This document shows, one piece after another, positions 27,618 to 39,043 of a stretch of 64,000 nucleotides of DNA. The stretch lies in NCBI GenBank assembly GCA_021849425.1, contig JAJZSY010000001.1:62001-126000 (forward strand), given 5' to 3'. The notes under the pieces are model-generated. The model searched no databases. It had not been told where the DNA came from and saw nothing but the letters and a program-made list of their open reading frames with translations. The translations under genes and the position numbers were made by a program. This stretch comes from Pseudomonadota bacterium (GTDB lineage: Bacteria > Pseudomonadota > Alphaproteobacteria > Acetobacterales > Acetobacteraceae). Positions within the stretch are counted from its first letter, which is position 1. The number at the start of each line of letters is the position of its first letter.

Positions 27618-29375
27618 ATGATGAAAACGCAGATCGGTTCCCTCCGAAACACGCTGCGCGCACAGGGGCTCGACGGCTTCATCCAACCGCGGAGCGACGA
27701 GTTCCTCGGTGAATACGTGCCCGACTCGGCGGCGCGGCTGGCCTTTCTGACCGGCTTCACCGGCAGCGCCGGCCTCGCCATCGTGCTGGCCGACCGCGCC
27801 GCCGTCTTCTCCGATGGCCGCTACACGCTGCAACTCGCCGAGCAGACCGATCCTGCGATCTGGGAGCGGCGTCACATCGTCGAGACCCCGCCGGTCGAAT
27901 GGCTGAAAGCCGCCGCCCCCGGCGCGCGGATCGGCTACGATCCCTGGCTGATGACGGCCAACGCCGTCGCCGTCTATGCCGATGCCGGGTTCACCATGGT
28001 GCCGGTGGCCAACCCGATCGACCCGCTCTGGACCGACCGCCCGGCCCCGCCTTCCTCGCCCGCCCTCGCGCATCCACAGGAACATGCCGGGGAGTCCGCC
28101 GCCGCCAAGCGCGCCCGCATCGCCGAAACCATCGCGCAGGACGGGGCCGACGCGGTCATGCTGACCGACCCGCACGCCGTCGCCTGGCTGTTCAACCTGC
28201 GCGGGGCGGACCTGCCGCATACGCCGATCGTGCTCTGCTTCGCCCTGCTCCGGCGCGACGCCACGGCGATCATCTTCATCGACCCCGCGCGGGTGCCGCC
28301 GGCGACGCGCGCGCATCTCGGCGCCGGCGTCGAGATCGTCCCCCGCGCGGCGCTGGAACAGGGCCTCGCCGCGCTGCGCGGCCAGCGCGTCCGCCTCGAC
28401 CCGGCGACGGCGCCGATCCGCTTCAGCCAGCTGCTCGGCGATGCCGGGGCGATCACGGTTTCCGGCGGCGATCCCTGCGTCCTGCCGCGCGCGATCAAGA
28501 ACCCGACCGAGCAGGAAGGCGCCCGCGCCGCCCACCGGCGCGACGGTATCGCGCTCTGCCGCTTCCTCGCCTGGTTCGCCGAAACATCATCCGAAGGCGG
28601 CCAGACCGAGCGGAGCGCGGCGGCGCAGCTGCTCGCCTGCCGCGCCGCCGCCCCGGGCTTTCACGGCGAGAGCTTCCCCGCCATTTCCGGCGCCGGCGAG
28701 CACGGCGCCATCATCCATTACAGCGTCACCCCCGCCTCGGACCGGCCGATCCGCCGCAACGAGATCTACCTGATCGACAGCGGCGGCCAGTATCCCGATG
28801 GCACGACGGACGTGACCCGCACGCTCTGGACCGGGCCGGACGCGCCGCCGCAGGCGCTGCGCGACCGCTTCACCCGCGTGCTCGCCGGCCATGTCGCCCT
28901 CGCCCGCGCGCGCTTCCCGCAAGGCACGTCGGGCCCGCAGCTCGACGCGCTCGCCCGCGCGCCGCTCTGGGAGGCGGGGCTCGATTTCGATCACGGCACC
29001 GGCCACGGCGTCGGCTCCTATCTCTCGGTGCATGAGGGGCCGGTGAGCTTCCACCGGCTGGCGAAGCCGGTGCCGCTGGCCCCCGGCATGATCCTGTCCG
29101 ACGAGCCCGGCTATTACGAACCCGGCGGCTACGGCATCCGGCTGGAAAACCTGCTGCTGGTCGTCCCGGCGCCGGTCGAGGGTGCGAAACCGTTCCTCGA
29201 ATTCGAGCCGCTCACCCTCGCCCCGTTCGACCGCCGGCTGATCGACCCTGCCCTGCTCACCCCCGCCGCCCGCGCCTGGCTCGACGCCTATCACGCCCGC
29301 GTGCTGGCGACGATCGGCCCGGATCTCGGCGCCGCGGCGCGCGCCTGGCTCGAAGCCGCCTGCGCGCCGCTGTAA
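27618..29375 (+). CDS. Xaa-Pro aminopeptidase (M24B)
   Basis: The 585-residue metallopeptidase removes N-terminal residues before proline. It is the three-domain eukaryote-like form: two creatinase N-domains (DGFIQPRSDEFLGEYV and DAVMLTDPHAVAWLFNLRG) and a catalytic pita-bread domain. Metal ligands are visible in LIDSGGQYPDGTTDVTRT (two Asp), HGTGHGVGSYLSVHEGP (His), and DEPGYYEPGGYGIRLEN (Glu, Glu). The C-terminal extension is the M24_C domain. Two adjacent ATGs (27618, 27621) both have a weak AAGAT site. Confidence 0.94.
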   Translation: MMKTQIGSLRNTLRAQGLDGFIQPRSDEFLGEYVPDSAARLAFLTGFTGSAGLAIVLADRAAVFSDGRYTLQLAEQTDPAIWERRHIVETPPVEWLKAAAPGARIGYDPWLMTANAVAVYADAGFTMVPVANPIDPLWTDRPAPPSSPALAHPQEHAGESAAAKRARIAETIAQDGADAVMLTDPHAVAWLFNLRGADLPHTPIVLCFALLRRDATAIIFIDPARVPPATRAHLGAGVEIVPRAALEQGLAALRGQRVRLDPATAPIRFSQLLGDAGAITVSGGDPCVLPRAIKNPTEQEGARAAHRRDGIALCRFLAWFAETSSEGGQTERSAAAQLLACRAAAPGFHGESFPAISGAGEHGAIIHYSVTPASDRPIRRNEIYLIDSGGQYPDGTTDVTRTLWTGPDAPPQALRDRFTRVLAGHVALARARFPQGTSGPQLDALARAPLWEAGLDFDHGTGHGVGSYLSVHEGPVSFHRLAKPVPLAPGMILSDEPGYYEPGGYGIRLENLLLVVPAPVEGAKPFLEFEPLTLAPFDRRLIDPALLTPAARAWLDAYHARVLATIGPDLGAAARAWLEAACAPL

Positions 29376-29388
29376 TGCCGCGATAAAC

Positions 29389-30042
29389 TCAGCCGACCGA
29401 GGCCCGCAGCGCCGCCCCCGCGGCCAGCGGGGCGATCGGCAGGAACAGCGCGAGCAGCCCGCCGAGCATGGCCAGTTCGGCGAAGGGCGACTGCGCCACC
29501 GCCCCCGCCGCGCCGAAGATCACCGCCGGGATCATCAGCGGCAGGGCGATCAGCGGCAGCAGCACCGTGCCGCCGCGCGCGCCCAGCGTCACCGCCGCAC
29601 TCATCCCGCCCACCAGCGAGAGCAGCATCGTCCCCGGCAGCAGCGTCGCCAGCAGCTGCGGCACCGCATCGCCGCCGAGCCGCAGCATGATCGCGACCGG
29701 CCCGGCGATGAGCAGCAGCGGCAGCCCCGTGGTCAGCCAGTGTCCGACGATCTTGCCGAGCGCCACGGCGCTGGCCGGCAGGCCGGAGAGCATCAGCTGG
29801 TCGAGCGAGCCATCCTCGAAATCGGCGGCGAACAGCCGGTTGAGCGGCAGCAGCGCCGCCAGCAGCGCGATCACCCAGACCACCCCCGGCGCGATGCCGG
29901 ACAGCACATTGGCCGAGGGCCCGATCGCGAAGGCGAACAGGCTCGCCGCGATCACGAAGAACAGGAGCGAGGCAACCGAGTCGCCGGCATGGCGGAGGGC
30001 GAGGATCAGCTCGCGGCGGATCAGCGCGAGAAAGGGTTTCAT
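29389..30042 (-). CDS. ccmB: Heme exporter protein CcmB
   Basis: The 217-residue product is a six-helix inner-membrane protein of the CcmABC(D) transporter in cytochrome c maturation. It begins FLALIRRELILALRHAGDSVASLLFFVI and contains FAADFEDGSLDQLMLSGLP, both CcmB hallmarks. Its ATG overlaps the ccmA stop by four bases, so the two are translationally coupled. It ends 13 bases from the convergent aminopeptidase gene. Confidence 0.95.
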   Translation of the reverse strand: MKPFLALIRRELILALRHAGDSVASLLFFVIAASLFAFAIGPSANVLSGIAPGVVWVIALLAALLPLNRLFAADFEDGSLDQLMLSGLPASAVALGKIVGHWLTTGLPLLLIAGPVAIMLRLGGDAVPQLLATLLPGTMLLSLVGGMSAAVTLGARGGTVLLPLIALPLMIPAVIFGAAGAVAQSPFAELAMLGGLLALFLPIAPLAAGAALRASVG

Positions 30043-30644
30043 GCCGCCTGCCCCGCAAGGTCGAACGGCCGCGCGCCGGGCAGGTCGAGCGGCAGATGCG
30101 TCGCCGCGATCACCATGCCGCCAAGGCCGAGATGCCGCGCGATATTGGCTTCGAGCCGCCGCACCGAGGCGGCGTCGAGCCCGGTGGTCGGCTCGTCGAG
30201 CAGCCAGAGCGGTGCGGCCGAAAGCGCGAGGCGCGAAAGCGCCAGCCGCCGCCGCTGCCCCGAGGAGAGCAGCCGCGCCGGCAGATCGGCGAACCGTTCG
30301 AGGTCAACGCTGGCCAGCGCGGCCAGCACCTCGGCGCGCGGGCGCCTGCGATCGAGGCCGAGATTTTCCGCCACGCTCAGCCCCGGCTTGATCGCGTCGG
30401 CATGGCCGACGAAGCACAGCCGCGCCGCGTGCAGCGGCGGATCGTCGAGCGCATCCGCCCCCTCCCACAGCAGCGCGCCGGCGGCCGGCGGCGTCAGCCC
30501 GGCCACCAGCCGGATCAGCGATGACTTCCCCGCCCCGTTCGGCCCGACCAGCACCAGCGCCCCGCCCCGCTCCAGCCGGAACGAGATGTCGCGGAACACG
30601 AGACGTTCGCCGCGGATCGCGGCGAGGCCCTTCGCTTCCAGCAT
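30039..30644 (-). CDS. ccmA: Heme exporter ATP-binding protein CcmA
   Basis: The 201-residue ATPase powers release of holo-CcmE in cytochrome c maturation. It has Walker A GPNGAGKSS, signature LSSGQRRRLALSRL, Walker B LWLLDEP and the switch His in ATHLPL. The length is normal for CcmA. It overlaps ccmB (ATGA) and is divergent from acnA across 117 bases. The other ccm genes are not in the window. Confidence 0.94.
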   Translation of the reverse strand: MLEAKGLAAIRGERLVFRDISFRLERGGALVLVGPNGAGKSSLIRLVAGLTPPAAGALLWEGADALDDPPLHAARLCFVGHADAIKPGLSVAENLGLDRRRPRAEVLAALASVDLERFADLPARLLSSGQRRRLALSRLALSAAPLWLLDEPTTGLDAASVRRLEANIARHLGLGGMVIAATHLPLDLPGARPFDLAGQAA

Positions 30645-30715
30645 GGCTAGCGACCAGCGCAGGACATGGACGCGGGGGCCACGCCGTGATTAAAGCGGCG
30701 CGAAACCGGGTTTTG

Positions 30716-30736
30716 CTGCGGCGCAACGCGCCGCAG
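30716..30736. promoter_or_regulatory. Perfect hairpin in the acnA upstream region
   Basis: CTGCGGCGC and GCGCCGCAG pair perfectly over nine bases with a three-base AAC loop, 25 bases before the acnA ATG. It could be an mRNA leader structure or an operator in the ccmA/acnA divergent region. No function is known. Confidence 0.4.
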
Positions 30737-30761
30737 TGGCGCGCGAAGAGGAGCGAACGCG

Positions 30762-33449
<2,688 letters not shown>

Positions 33450-33501
33450 GCGCGACCCCGCCGCCCCTTGACGGGGGCGGCCGCATGACGGCTTGAAGAG
33501 A

Positions 33502-33533
33502 GGCCGGCGCCGGAATCACGGCGCCGGCCTTTT
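33502..33533 (+). terminator. Intrinsic terminator after acnA
   Basis: GGCCGGCGCC and GGCGCCGGCC form a perfect ten-pair stem with an eight-base loop, followed by TTTT. It lies 53 bases after acnA and 18 before the SDR gene, so the SDR gene likely has its own promoter or depends on readthrough. Confidence 0.85.
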
Positions 33534-33550
33534 CGCTGTCGGGAGGAAGA

Positions 33551-34252
33551 ATGACCAAGGAACGCGTGCTGGTCACCGGAGGGGGAGCGGGCATCGGGGC
33601 GGCAACCGCCGCCCGCTGCCGCGATGAGGGCTACGAGGTCGTGGTGATCGACCGGGTGGGCGATGGCATCGTCGCCGACCTGTCCGACCCGGCCGCGACC
33701 GAGGCGGCCCTGGCCGAGGCGCTGCGCGGCGGGCCGATCACCCGGCTGGTCAACAATGTCGGCACCGTCCGCCCCGCCCCGGTCGAGGCGCAGACCGTCG
33801 CCGACCTCGACGCCGTGGTCTCGCTCAACCTGCGGTGCAGCCTGCAATGCGTGCAGGCGCTGCTGCCCGGCATGAAGGCGGCGGGGTTCGGCCGCATCGT
33901 CAACATCGCCTCGCGCGCGGCACTGGGCAAGGAAGACCGCACCGCCTATGCCGCGACCAAGGCGGGGCTGATCGGCATGGCGAAGGTCTGGGCGCTGGAA
34001 CTCGGCCGCTTCGGCATCACCGCCAACGCCGTCGGCCCCGGCCCGATCCGCACCGAGCTGTTCGATCGGGCAAACCCGCCGGACGATCCGCGCACCGCGG
34101 CGATCATCGAGGCCATCCCGGTCCGCCGGGTCGGCACCCCGGCGGACGTCGCGCACGCGATCGCCTATCTGCTCGACCAGCGCAGCGGCTTCGTCACCGG
34201 CCAGGTGCTCTATGTCTGCGGCGGCATGACGGTCGGCGCCGCCGGAGCCTAG
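33551..34252 (+). CDS. Short-chain dehydrogenase/reductase
   Basis: The 233-residue NAD(P)-dependent oxidoreductase has TGGGAGIGAA (cofactor glycine motif), NNVG in place of NNAG, catalytic Ser in IVNIASRAAL and the YAATKAG (YxxxK) pair. The end (GSFVTG-like GFVTGQVLYVCGGMTVG) is classical SDR. The cofactor-strand acidic residue (VVIDR) suggests NAD. Substrate cannot be told. GGGAGGA lies before the ATG. A cluster of inverted repeats follows the gene. Confidence 0.9.
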   Translation: MTKERVLVTGGGAGIGAATAARCRDEGYEVVVIDRVGDGIVADLSDPAATEAALAEALRGGPITRLVNNVGTVRPAPVEAQTVADLDAVVSLNLRCSLQCVQALLPGMKAAGFGRIVNIASRAALGKEDRTAYAATKAGLIGMAKVWALELGRFGITANAVGPGPIRTELFDRANPPDDPRTAAIIEAIPVRRVGTPADVAHAIAYLLDQRSGFVTGQVLYVCGGMTVGAAGA

Positions 34253-34262
34253 CGTCCCGAAC

Positions 34263-34371
34263 CTGAAATCCGGTGGATTTCAGATTCAACGTGGACACTA
34301 GAAAAAGCAATAATCTAGTGGCCCGCTTGTCCCTGAAATTCCCCCAACGAATTTCAGGAACAGGGCACTAG
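34263..34371. repeat. Nested inverted repeats downstream of the SDR gene
   Basis: Three stems occur in succession. CTGAAATCC/GGATTTCAG spans 34263-34283, and CACTAG/CTAGTG lies at 34296-34320. CCTGAAATT/AATTTCAGG (34332-34358) sits within an outer CTAGTG..CCC/GGGCACTAG pair (34315-34371). The shared CTGAAAT and CACTAG words suggest a mosaic mobile repeat. It abuts copy B of the dispersed repeat. Confidence 0.6.
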
Positions 34372-34415
34372 AGCATCATCCGATCGGATGGAGTCATCTG
34401 ATCGGAAACCGCTCT
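34370..34415. repeat. Dispersed palindromic repeat, copy B
   Basis: AGAGCATCATCCGATCGGATG on the left pairs imperfectly with TCATCTGATCGG and a degenerate GCTCT arm. The right end overlaps the ugd stop codon (34414-34416), so it can form the 3' hairpin of that operon. Confidence 0.75.
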
Positions 34416-35778
34416 AATCCGCGGCGGCGAGCGCCAGTTCCGCCATCTCGCCGGCAAACGCCCGGTGCGGCGCCGGCCGGCCGATCGCGTGATGGTCGAG
34501 CCCCGCCGCGCGCATCGCCGCCGGGTCGAACACGTTGCGCAGATCGACGACGACGCGCCCGCGCATCGTCGCGCGCAGCCAGTCCGGCGCAAGGGCGCGG
34601 AACTCGTTCCACTCGGTCACCAGCACCGCGCCATCCGCGCCGGCCAGCGCCGCCGCGGCTCCCGGCGCATAGACCACCCCGTCCGGCAGGTCCCGCCGCG
34701 CCTGCTCCATGCCGGCCGGATCGTAGGCCACCACCTCGGCGCCAAGCTCGACCAGCCGGTGCACGATGGGGATCGCCGGGGATTCGCGCATGTCGTCGGT
34801 CTCCGGCTTGAAGGTCAGGCCGAGCACCGCGATCCGCCGCCGCCGCACCGTGCCGCCGAAGGCTGCGAGAATCCGCCCGGCCATCGCCGCCTTGCGCGCC
34901 TCGTTCACATTCACCACGGTCTCGACCAGCCGCGCCGGCGCGTGCGCATCCTGTGCGATCCGCATCAGCGCCTGGGTATCCTTCGGGAAGCACGAGCCGC
35001 CGAAGCCGGGGCCGGGATGCAGGAATTTCGGGCCGATCCGCCGGTCGAGCCCCATGCCGCGGGCGAGTTCGTGAACATCCGCCCCGACCTGCTCGCACAG
35101 ATCCGCCATCTCGTTGATGAAGGTGATCTTCATCGCGAGGAAGGCGTTGGTCGCGTATTTGACCAGCTCCGCCGTCTCCAGCCCGGTGCGGAGCAGCGTC
35201 ACCCCGGCCGGGTTGAGCGGGCGGTAGAGCGCGCGCAGCACCGCCTCGGCCTGCGCGCTGTCGGTGCCGACGACGATTCGGTCCGGCCGCATGAAATCCT
35301 CGATCGCGCTGCCCTCGCGCAGGAATTCCGGGTTGGAGGCCACATGCACGTCGAGATCCGGCCGGATCTCGCGCATCAGCGCGGCGAGCCGCCGCCCGGT
35401 GCCCACCGGCACGGTCGATTTCGTCACCAGCACGGTCGGCGCCGGCAAAGACTCGGCCAGTTCGGCGGCGGCGGCGAACACATGGGACAGATCGGCATGG
35501 CCATCGCCCCGCCGCGATGGCGTGCCGACGGCCAGAAACACCGCCTCGGCGCCAGGCAGCGCGCGGTCGAGCGCGGTCTCGAAGCGCAGCCGCCCCGCCC
35601 GCACGGAGTCTTCCACCAGCCGCTCCAGCCCCGGCTCATAAATCGGAATCCGCCCCGCGCGCAGGGCCGCGACCCGGGCCGGGTCCTTCTCCACGACGAT
35701 CACCTCGTTGCCCATGCTGGCGAAGCAGGCGCCGGAGACAAGACCCACATAGCCGGCGCCGATCATGACGATGCGCAT
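34414..35778 (-). CDS. ugd: UDP-glucose 6-dehydrogenase
   Basis: The 454-residue enzyme oxidises UDP-glucose to UDP-glucuronate with two NAD. It has the N-terminal MIGAGYVGLVSGACFA Rossmann motif, the catalytic Cys in GFGGSCFPKDTQAL near residue 262, and LGLTFKPETDDMRESPA at the second Rossmann domain. The ATG at 35778 lies four bases after the phosphatase stop; a longer open frame upstream overlaps that gene and is rejected. Last gene of the glycan operon, it supplies the glucuronate donor for the upstream glycosyltransferases. Confidence 0.94.
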   Translation of the reverse strand: MRIVMIGAGYVGLVSGACFASMGNEVIVVEKDPARVAALRAGRIPIYEPGLERLVEDSVRAGRLRFETALDRALPGAEAVFLAVGTPSRRGDGHADLSHVFAAAAELAESLPAPTVLVTKSTVPVGTGRRLAALMREIRPDLDVHVASNPEFLREGSAIEDFMRPDRIVVGTDSAQAEAVLRALYRPLNPAGVTLLRTGLETAELVKYATNAFLAMKITFINEMADLCEQVGADVHELARGMGLDRRIGPKFLHPGPGFGGSCFPKDTQALMRIAQDAHAPARLVETVVNVNEARKAAMAGRILAAFGGTVRRRRIAVLGLTFKPETDDMRESPAIPIVHRLVELGAEVVAYDPAGMEQARRDLPDGVVYAPGAAAALAGADGAVLVTEWNEFRALAPDWLRATMRGRVVVDLRNVFDPAAMRAAGLDHHAIGRPAPHRAFAGEMAELALAAAD

Positions 35779-35782
35779 CGGT

Positions 35783-36439
35783 TCACTCCACGGTTTCATG
35801 ATGGGAAGGCGGCGGCGCCGCAGCCGCGCCGCCCAGGAAAAAGCGCCGCACCGCGCAGGGTGCGATCCTGATGCCGCGAAACCCGTCATCGCCGCACCCC
35901 TCGGCGTCGAGACAGGCGAGGCGGATCATCCCGGCATGGGTCACGGCCAGAACGGCCCCGCCCCGCGCCGGCAGATCGGCGAGAAACGCATGCAGCCGCG
36001 CCCGCGCCTCGGCCAGCGTCTCGCCGCCCGGAAAGCGCATCCCGCCGGGGTCGCGCTTCCAGCGCCGCAGCGCCTCGGGCGTCGCGGCGCGGATCTCCGC
36101 CTGGGTGCGGCCCTCCCAGTCGCCGAAGGCGATCTCGGCCAGCCGGTGATCGACAAGCACGGCCAGGTCGCCGCGCCGCGCGGCGATGCAACCCGCCGTC
36201 TGCCGCGCCCGCAGGAGCGGGCTCGTATAGATCGCCGCGAGCGTCTCCCCCGCCAGCGCGGCGGCAAGGCCGGCGGCATCGGCCCAGCCCTCGGGCGAAA
36301 GCGGCAGGTCGCTGCGGCCCTGATACCGGCCCTCGCCGGTCCACGCCGTCCGTCCATGCCGCGCGAGCAGCAGCGCCCGCCCGCCGGGCCGCGGATCAGT
36401 AATGCACCGCAACGCCCAGCTCCACCCGGCTGCCGGCAT
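35783..36439 (-). CDS. Histidine phosphatase family protein
   Basis: The 218-residue protein has the phosphoglycerate-mutase-like RHG motif (LLARHGRTAWTGEGRYQGRSD), TSPLLRARQTA, the acidic EIAFGDWEG and the second His in AVTHAGMIRL. Within the glycan operon it may dephosphorylate a sugar phosphate or lipid intermediate, but the substrate is unknown. The ATG at 36439 lies 44 bases inside the preceding gene; no nearer ATG or GTG exists. It is spaced four bases from ugd. Confidence 0.86.
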   Translation of the reverse strand: MPAAGWSWALRCITDPRPGGRALLLARHGRTAWTGEGRYQGRSDLPLSPEGWADAAGLAAALAGETLAAIYTSPLLRARQTAGCIAARRGDLAVLVDHRLAEIAFGDWEGRTQAEIRAATPEALRRWKRDPGGMRFPGGETLAEARARLHAFLADLPARGGAVLAVTHAGMIRLACLDAEGCGDDGFRGIRIAPCAVRRFFLGGAAAAPPPSHHETVE

Positions 36440-37238
36440 GAATCCCCTCCCCCGCCACGTTCACCTCGTAAAGCAGGAACGGCCGGACCGTCTTCGTCAG
36501 CCGCCAGGTCAGGCCGACCGCCGGGCGCACCAGGTTGTAAAGCTCGCCTTGCGCGCCGGGCGGAATCGTCGAGGCCTGCCGGATCGTCTTCACCGCGAAC
36601 ACCTCGCCGGTCAGCGCGAGCCGGCGGGTGAGATGGAGCGAGAGATCGATCGTCGCGCGCAGCTGCGTCGCCGCACCGTCGAGGAAAACCCGCGCCCCCG
36701 TGACCATCGTCAGGCTGCCCCAGGGCCGCGAGATCCCGGCCTGGAAATCCGGCTCCACCGACCATCGCCCGGTGCCGAGCGCCGGCGCCGGCTTCGTCCG
36801 CCCCGCTGGGACGATCACGTTCAGAGTCACCGAATCGGCGAAGCGCGGCGTCTGCGTCAGCCCGTAATTCAGGCCGATCTCCTCGTCCTGCAGGCCGGAT
36901 GAAACGCTTGCCACCGGCCGGTGATGGCGGTCGGCGAAGCTGCGCACCCGGCCGCCGCGCAGGTCGTATTCGATCGACAGGTCATGCCCGATCCCCTGCA
37001 CGCCGGTGATCCGGTACTGGGTCGAACTCTCGCTCGATCCGCGCACCGTGCCGGTGGTGAAGCCGCCGGCGGGAAACGCCTGGTTGCCGTGAAAGAGCCG
37101 CACCATCGGCTTCACGACGCCATCGCCCGCCGCAGGAATCCAGGGATCGGCGCGCGCCACGTTGAGCGGCGCAGCAAGGGCGGCACTGGCGGCGATGCCG
37201 GCGAGCAGGCGTGGAACAGCGGGAACGGAACGGGTCAT
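36396..37238 (-). CDS. Outer-membrane beta-barrel protein of glycan operon
   Basis: The 280-residue product has a signal peptide (about 1-30, ending NVARA). It then shows alternating amphipathic strands rich in aromatic residues and Gly, ending in Tyr (VELGVAVHY), typical of outer-membrane barrels. It is like the phenol-degradation MetA/transporter type. The barrel architecture is seen; a role in passing glycan or lipid to the surface is inferred from its position right after an ABC exporter gene. The ATG overlaps the exporter stop (ATGA). Confidence 0.72.
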   Translation of the reverse strand: MTRSVPAVPRLLAGIAASAALAAPLNVARADPWIPAAGDGVVKPMVRLFHGNQAFPAGGFTTGTVRGSSESSTQYRITGVQGIGHDLSIEYDLRGGRVRSFADRHHRPVASVSSGLQDEEIGLNYGLTQTPRFADSVTLNVIVPAGRTKPAPALGTGRWSVEPDFQAGISRPWGSLTMVTGARVFLDGAATQLRATIDLSLHLTRRLALTGEVFAVKTIRQASTIPPGAQGELYNLVRPAVGLTWRLTKTVRPFLLYEVNVAGEGIHAGSRVELGVAVHY

Positions 37239-39043
37239 TGAGCCACCAGACGAAGTTGCGGGGACGGAGAATCATCGCGCAGCGCCTGCCAGAGCGCGGC
37301 ATAGCGCCCGCCCTCGGCCAGCAGCGCCTCATGCGTGCCGCGCTGGACGATGCGGCCATCGTCGAGCACCAGGATTTCGTCGGCGGTCCGCACGGTCGAG
37401 AGCCGGTGAGCGATCACCAGCGCGGCGCGGTTCGCCGCCAGCCGGTCGAGCGCCGCCATCACCCGCCGCTCGGTGCCGGCATCGAGGCTGCTGCTCGGCT
37501 CGTCGAGAATGACGATCGGCGCGTCGCACAGCATGGCACGGGCGATGGCGATGCACTGGCGCTGCCCGCCGGACAGGCTCTGCCCGCGCTCGGCGACCAT
37601 GGTGTCGAACCCGTCGGGCAGGGACGCGACCATCTCGTCGATCCCGACCGCCCGCGCCGCTTCGATCGCCTCGTCCCGCCCCGCGCCCTCGCGCCCATAG
37701 GCGATGTTTTCCCACACGCTCGCCTGGAACAGCACCGGGTCCTGCAGCACGAGCGCCACCTGCCGGCGCAGATCCGCAAGCCGCACTGCGCGGATATCCC
37801 GCCCGTCGAGCAGCACCGCGCCGGATGTCGCGTCGTAGAAGCGCGGAATCAGGCTCGCGATCGTGCTCTTGCCCGAACCGGTCGCGCCCACCAGCGCGAT
37901 GGTGCGCCCGGCATCGAGCGCGAACGAAATGTCATGCAACACCTCATGATCGCCCCGATAGCCGAAGCCGACCGCGCGGAATTCCACCCGCGTCGCCCGC
38001 CCGGCGAAAGGCAGCGCGTCCGGCGCCTCGGCCACGCTCGACTGCTCGGCCCGGTATTCGCCGATCCGCTCGATCGCGACGGCGGCCCGGCCGAACACCC
38101 GCCCGGTCTTCGCGAGCTGGCGCGCCGGGGTGGCGATGCCGCGCAGATAAGCGAGGAAGATCAGCAATTCCCCCGGCGTCAGCGCGCCGCTTATCACCGT
38201 CGCCGCGCCATACCAGGCGATCGCCCCGGTCGCGACCGCGATGGCGAGGTTCATCGCCGGGCTGAACTGCGCCTGCACCGCGTTGGCGTGCAGCCCGGCT
38301 TCGAGGCTGCGCCCGGCATGGGCGCCGAACCGCCCGTCCTCGTGCGGTTCGCGGCCGAAGGCCTGCACCACCTGCACGCTGCCGAGAATTTCCTGCATCA
38401 CCCCGCTCAGCGTCGTCTCGTGCCGCCGCACCTGGCGCAGCGCATGGCGCAGCCGCCCCGCATAGACCCGCGCGATCCAGAACAGCAGCGGCGCGACCGA
38501 CAGCGCGATCAGCGCATACCGCCAGTCGATCAGCAGCATCACCGTCGCCATGCCGAGAATGGTCAGCCCGTGCGGCAGCAGGTCGATCCCGACCGCGGTG
38601 ATGAAATCCTGCAATTGCCGCACATCGCCGGTCAGCCGCGCCATCAGTTCGCCGGCGCGCTGGCGGCGGTGAAAGGCGAGCGACAGGCGCTGGAGATGCG
38701 CGAACAGATCGGCGCGGATGGCGAAGACGATCCGCTGCCCCGCGTCGAGAAACAGCCGGTTGCCGAGATAGACCAGCAGCGCATCGGCGATGCCGAGCCC
38801 GAGCATGGCGAGGCCGAGCGTGTCGAGCAGCGCCATCCGCTGGGTCAGCGGATCGGGCAGAACCCCGTGCAGCCAGGGGGCGAGGCGGCGCTGGAAGATG
38901 ACATTGTCGATGATGAATTTCAGCGGCCAGGGCAGCATCAGCAGCACGCCGGCGCGCGCCGCCATCACCGCGGCACCGGCCGAGAGCGCGCGGCTTTCCC
39001 GCCGCAGGTAAGCCCGCAGCCAGGCGCCGTCCGGCCCGCTCAT
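37235..39043 (-). CDS. ABC exporter, fused membrane and ATPase domains (MsbA-like)
   Basis: The 602-residue half-transporter has a six-helix membrane domain (about 20-320) and an ATPase domain. The latter shows Walker A GATGSGKST (near 384), LVLQDPVLF, signature LSGGQRQ, Walker B IVILDEP and switch His in VIAHRLSTV. It probably works as a homodimer to flip or export a lipid-linked glycan. The ATG at 39043 overlaps the preceding GT stop (ATGA), and the stop overlaps the barrel gene (ATGA). An upstream ATG extension is inside the GT gene and unlikely. Confidence 0.9.
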   Translation of the reverse strand: MSGPDGAWLRAYLRRESRALSAGAAVMAARAGVLLMLPWPLKFIIDNVIFQRRLAPWLHGVLPDPLTQRMALLDTLGLAMLGLGIADALLVYLGNRLFLDAGQRIVFAIRADLFAHLQRLSLAFHRRQRAGELMARLTGDVRQLQDFITAVGIDLLPHGLTILGMATVMLLIDWRYALIALSVAPLLFWIARVYAGRLRHALRQVRRHETTLSGVMQEILGSVQVVQAFGREPHEDGRFGAHAGRSLEAGLHANAVQAQFSPAMNLAIAVATGAIAWYGAATVISGALTPGELLIFLAYLRGIATPARQLAKTGRVFGRAAVAIERIGEYRAEQSSVAEAPDALPFAGRATRVEFRAVGFGYRGDHEVLHDISFALDAGRTIALVGATGSGKSTIASLIPRFYDATSGAVLLDGRDIRAVRLADLRRQVALVLQDPVLFQASVWENIAYGREGAGRDEAIEAARAVGIDEMVASLPDGFDTMVAERGQSLSGGQRQCIAIARAMLCDAPIVILDEPSSSLDAGTERRVMAALDRLAANRAALVIAHRLSTVRTADEILVLDDGRIVQRGTHEALLAEGGRYAALWQALRDDSPSPQLRLVAQ

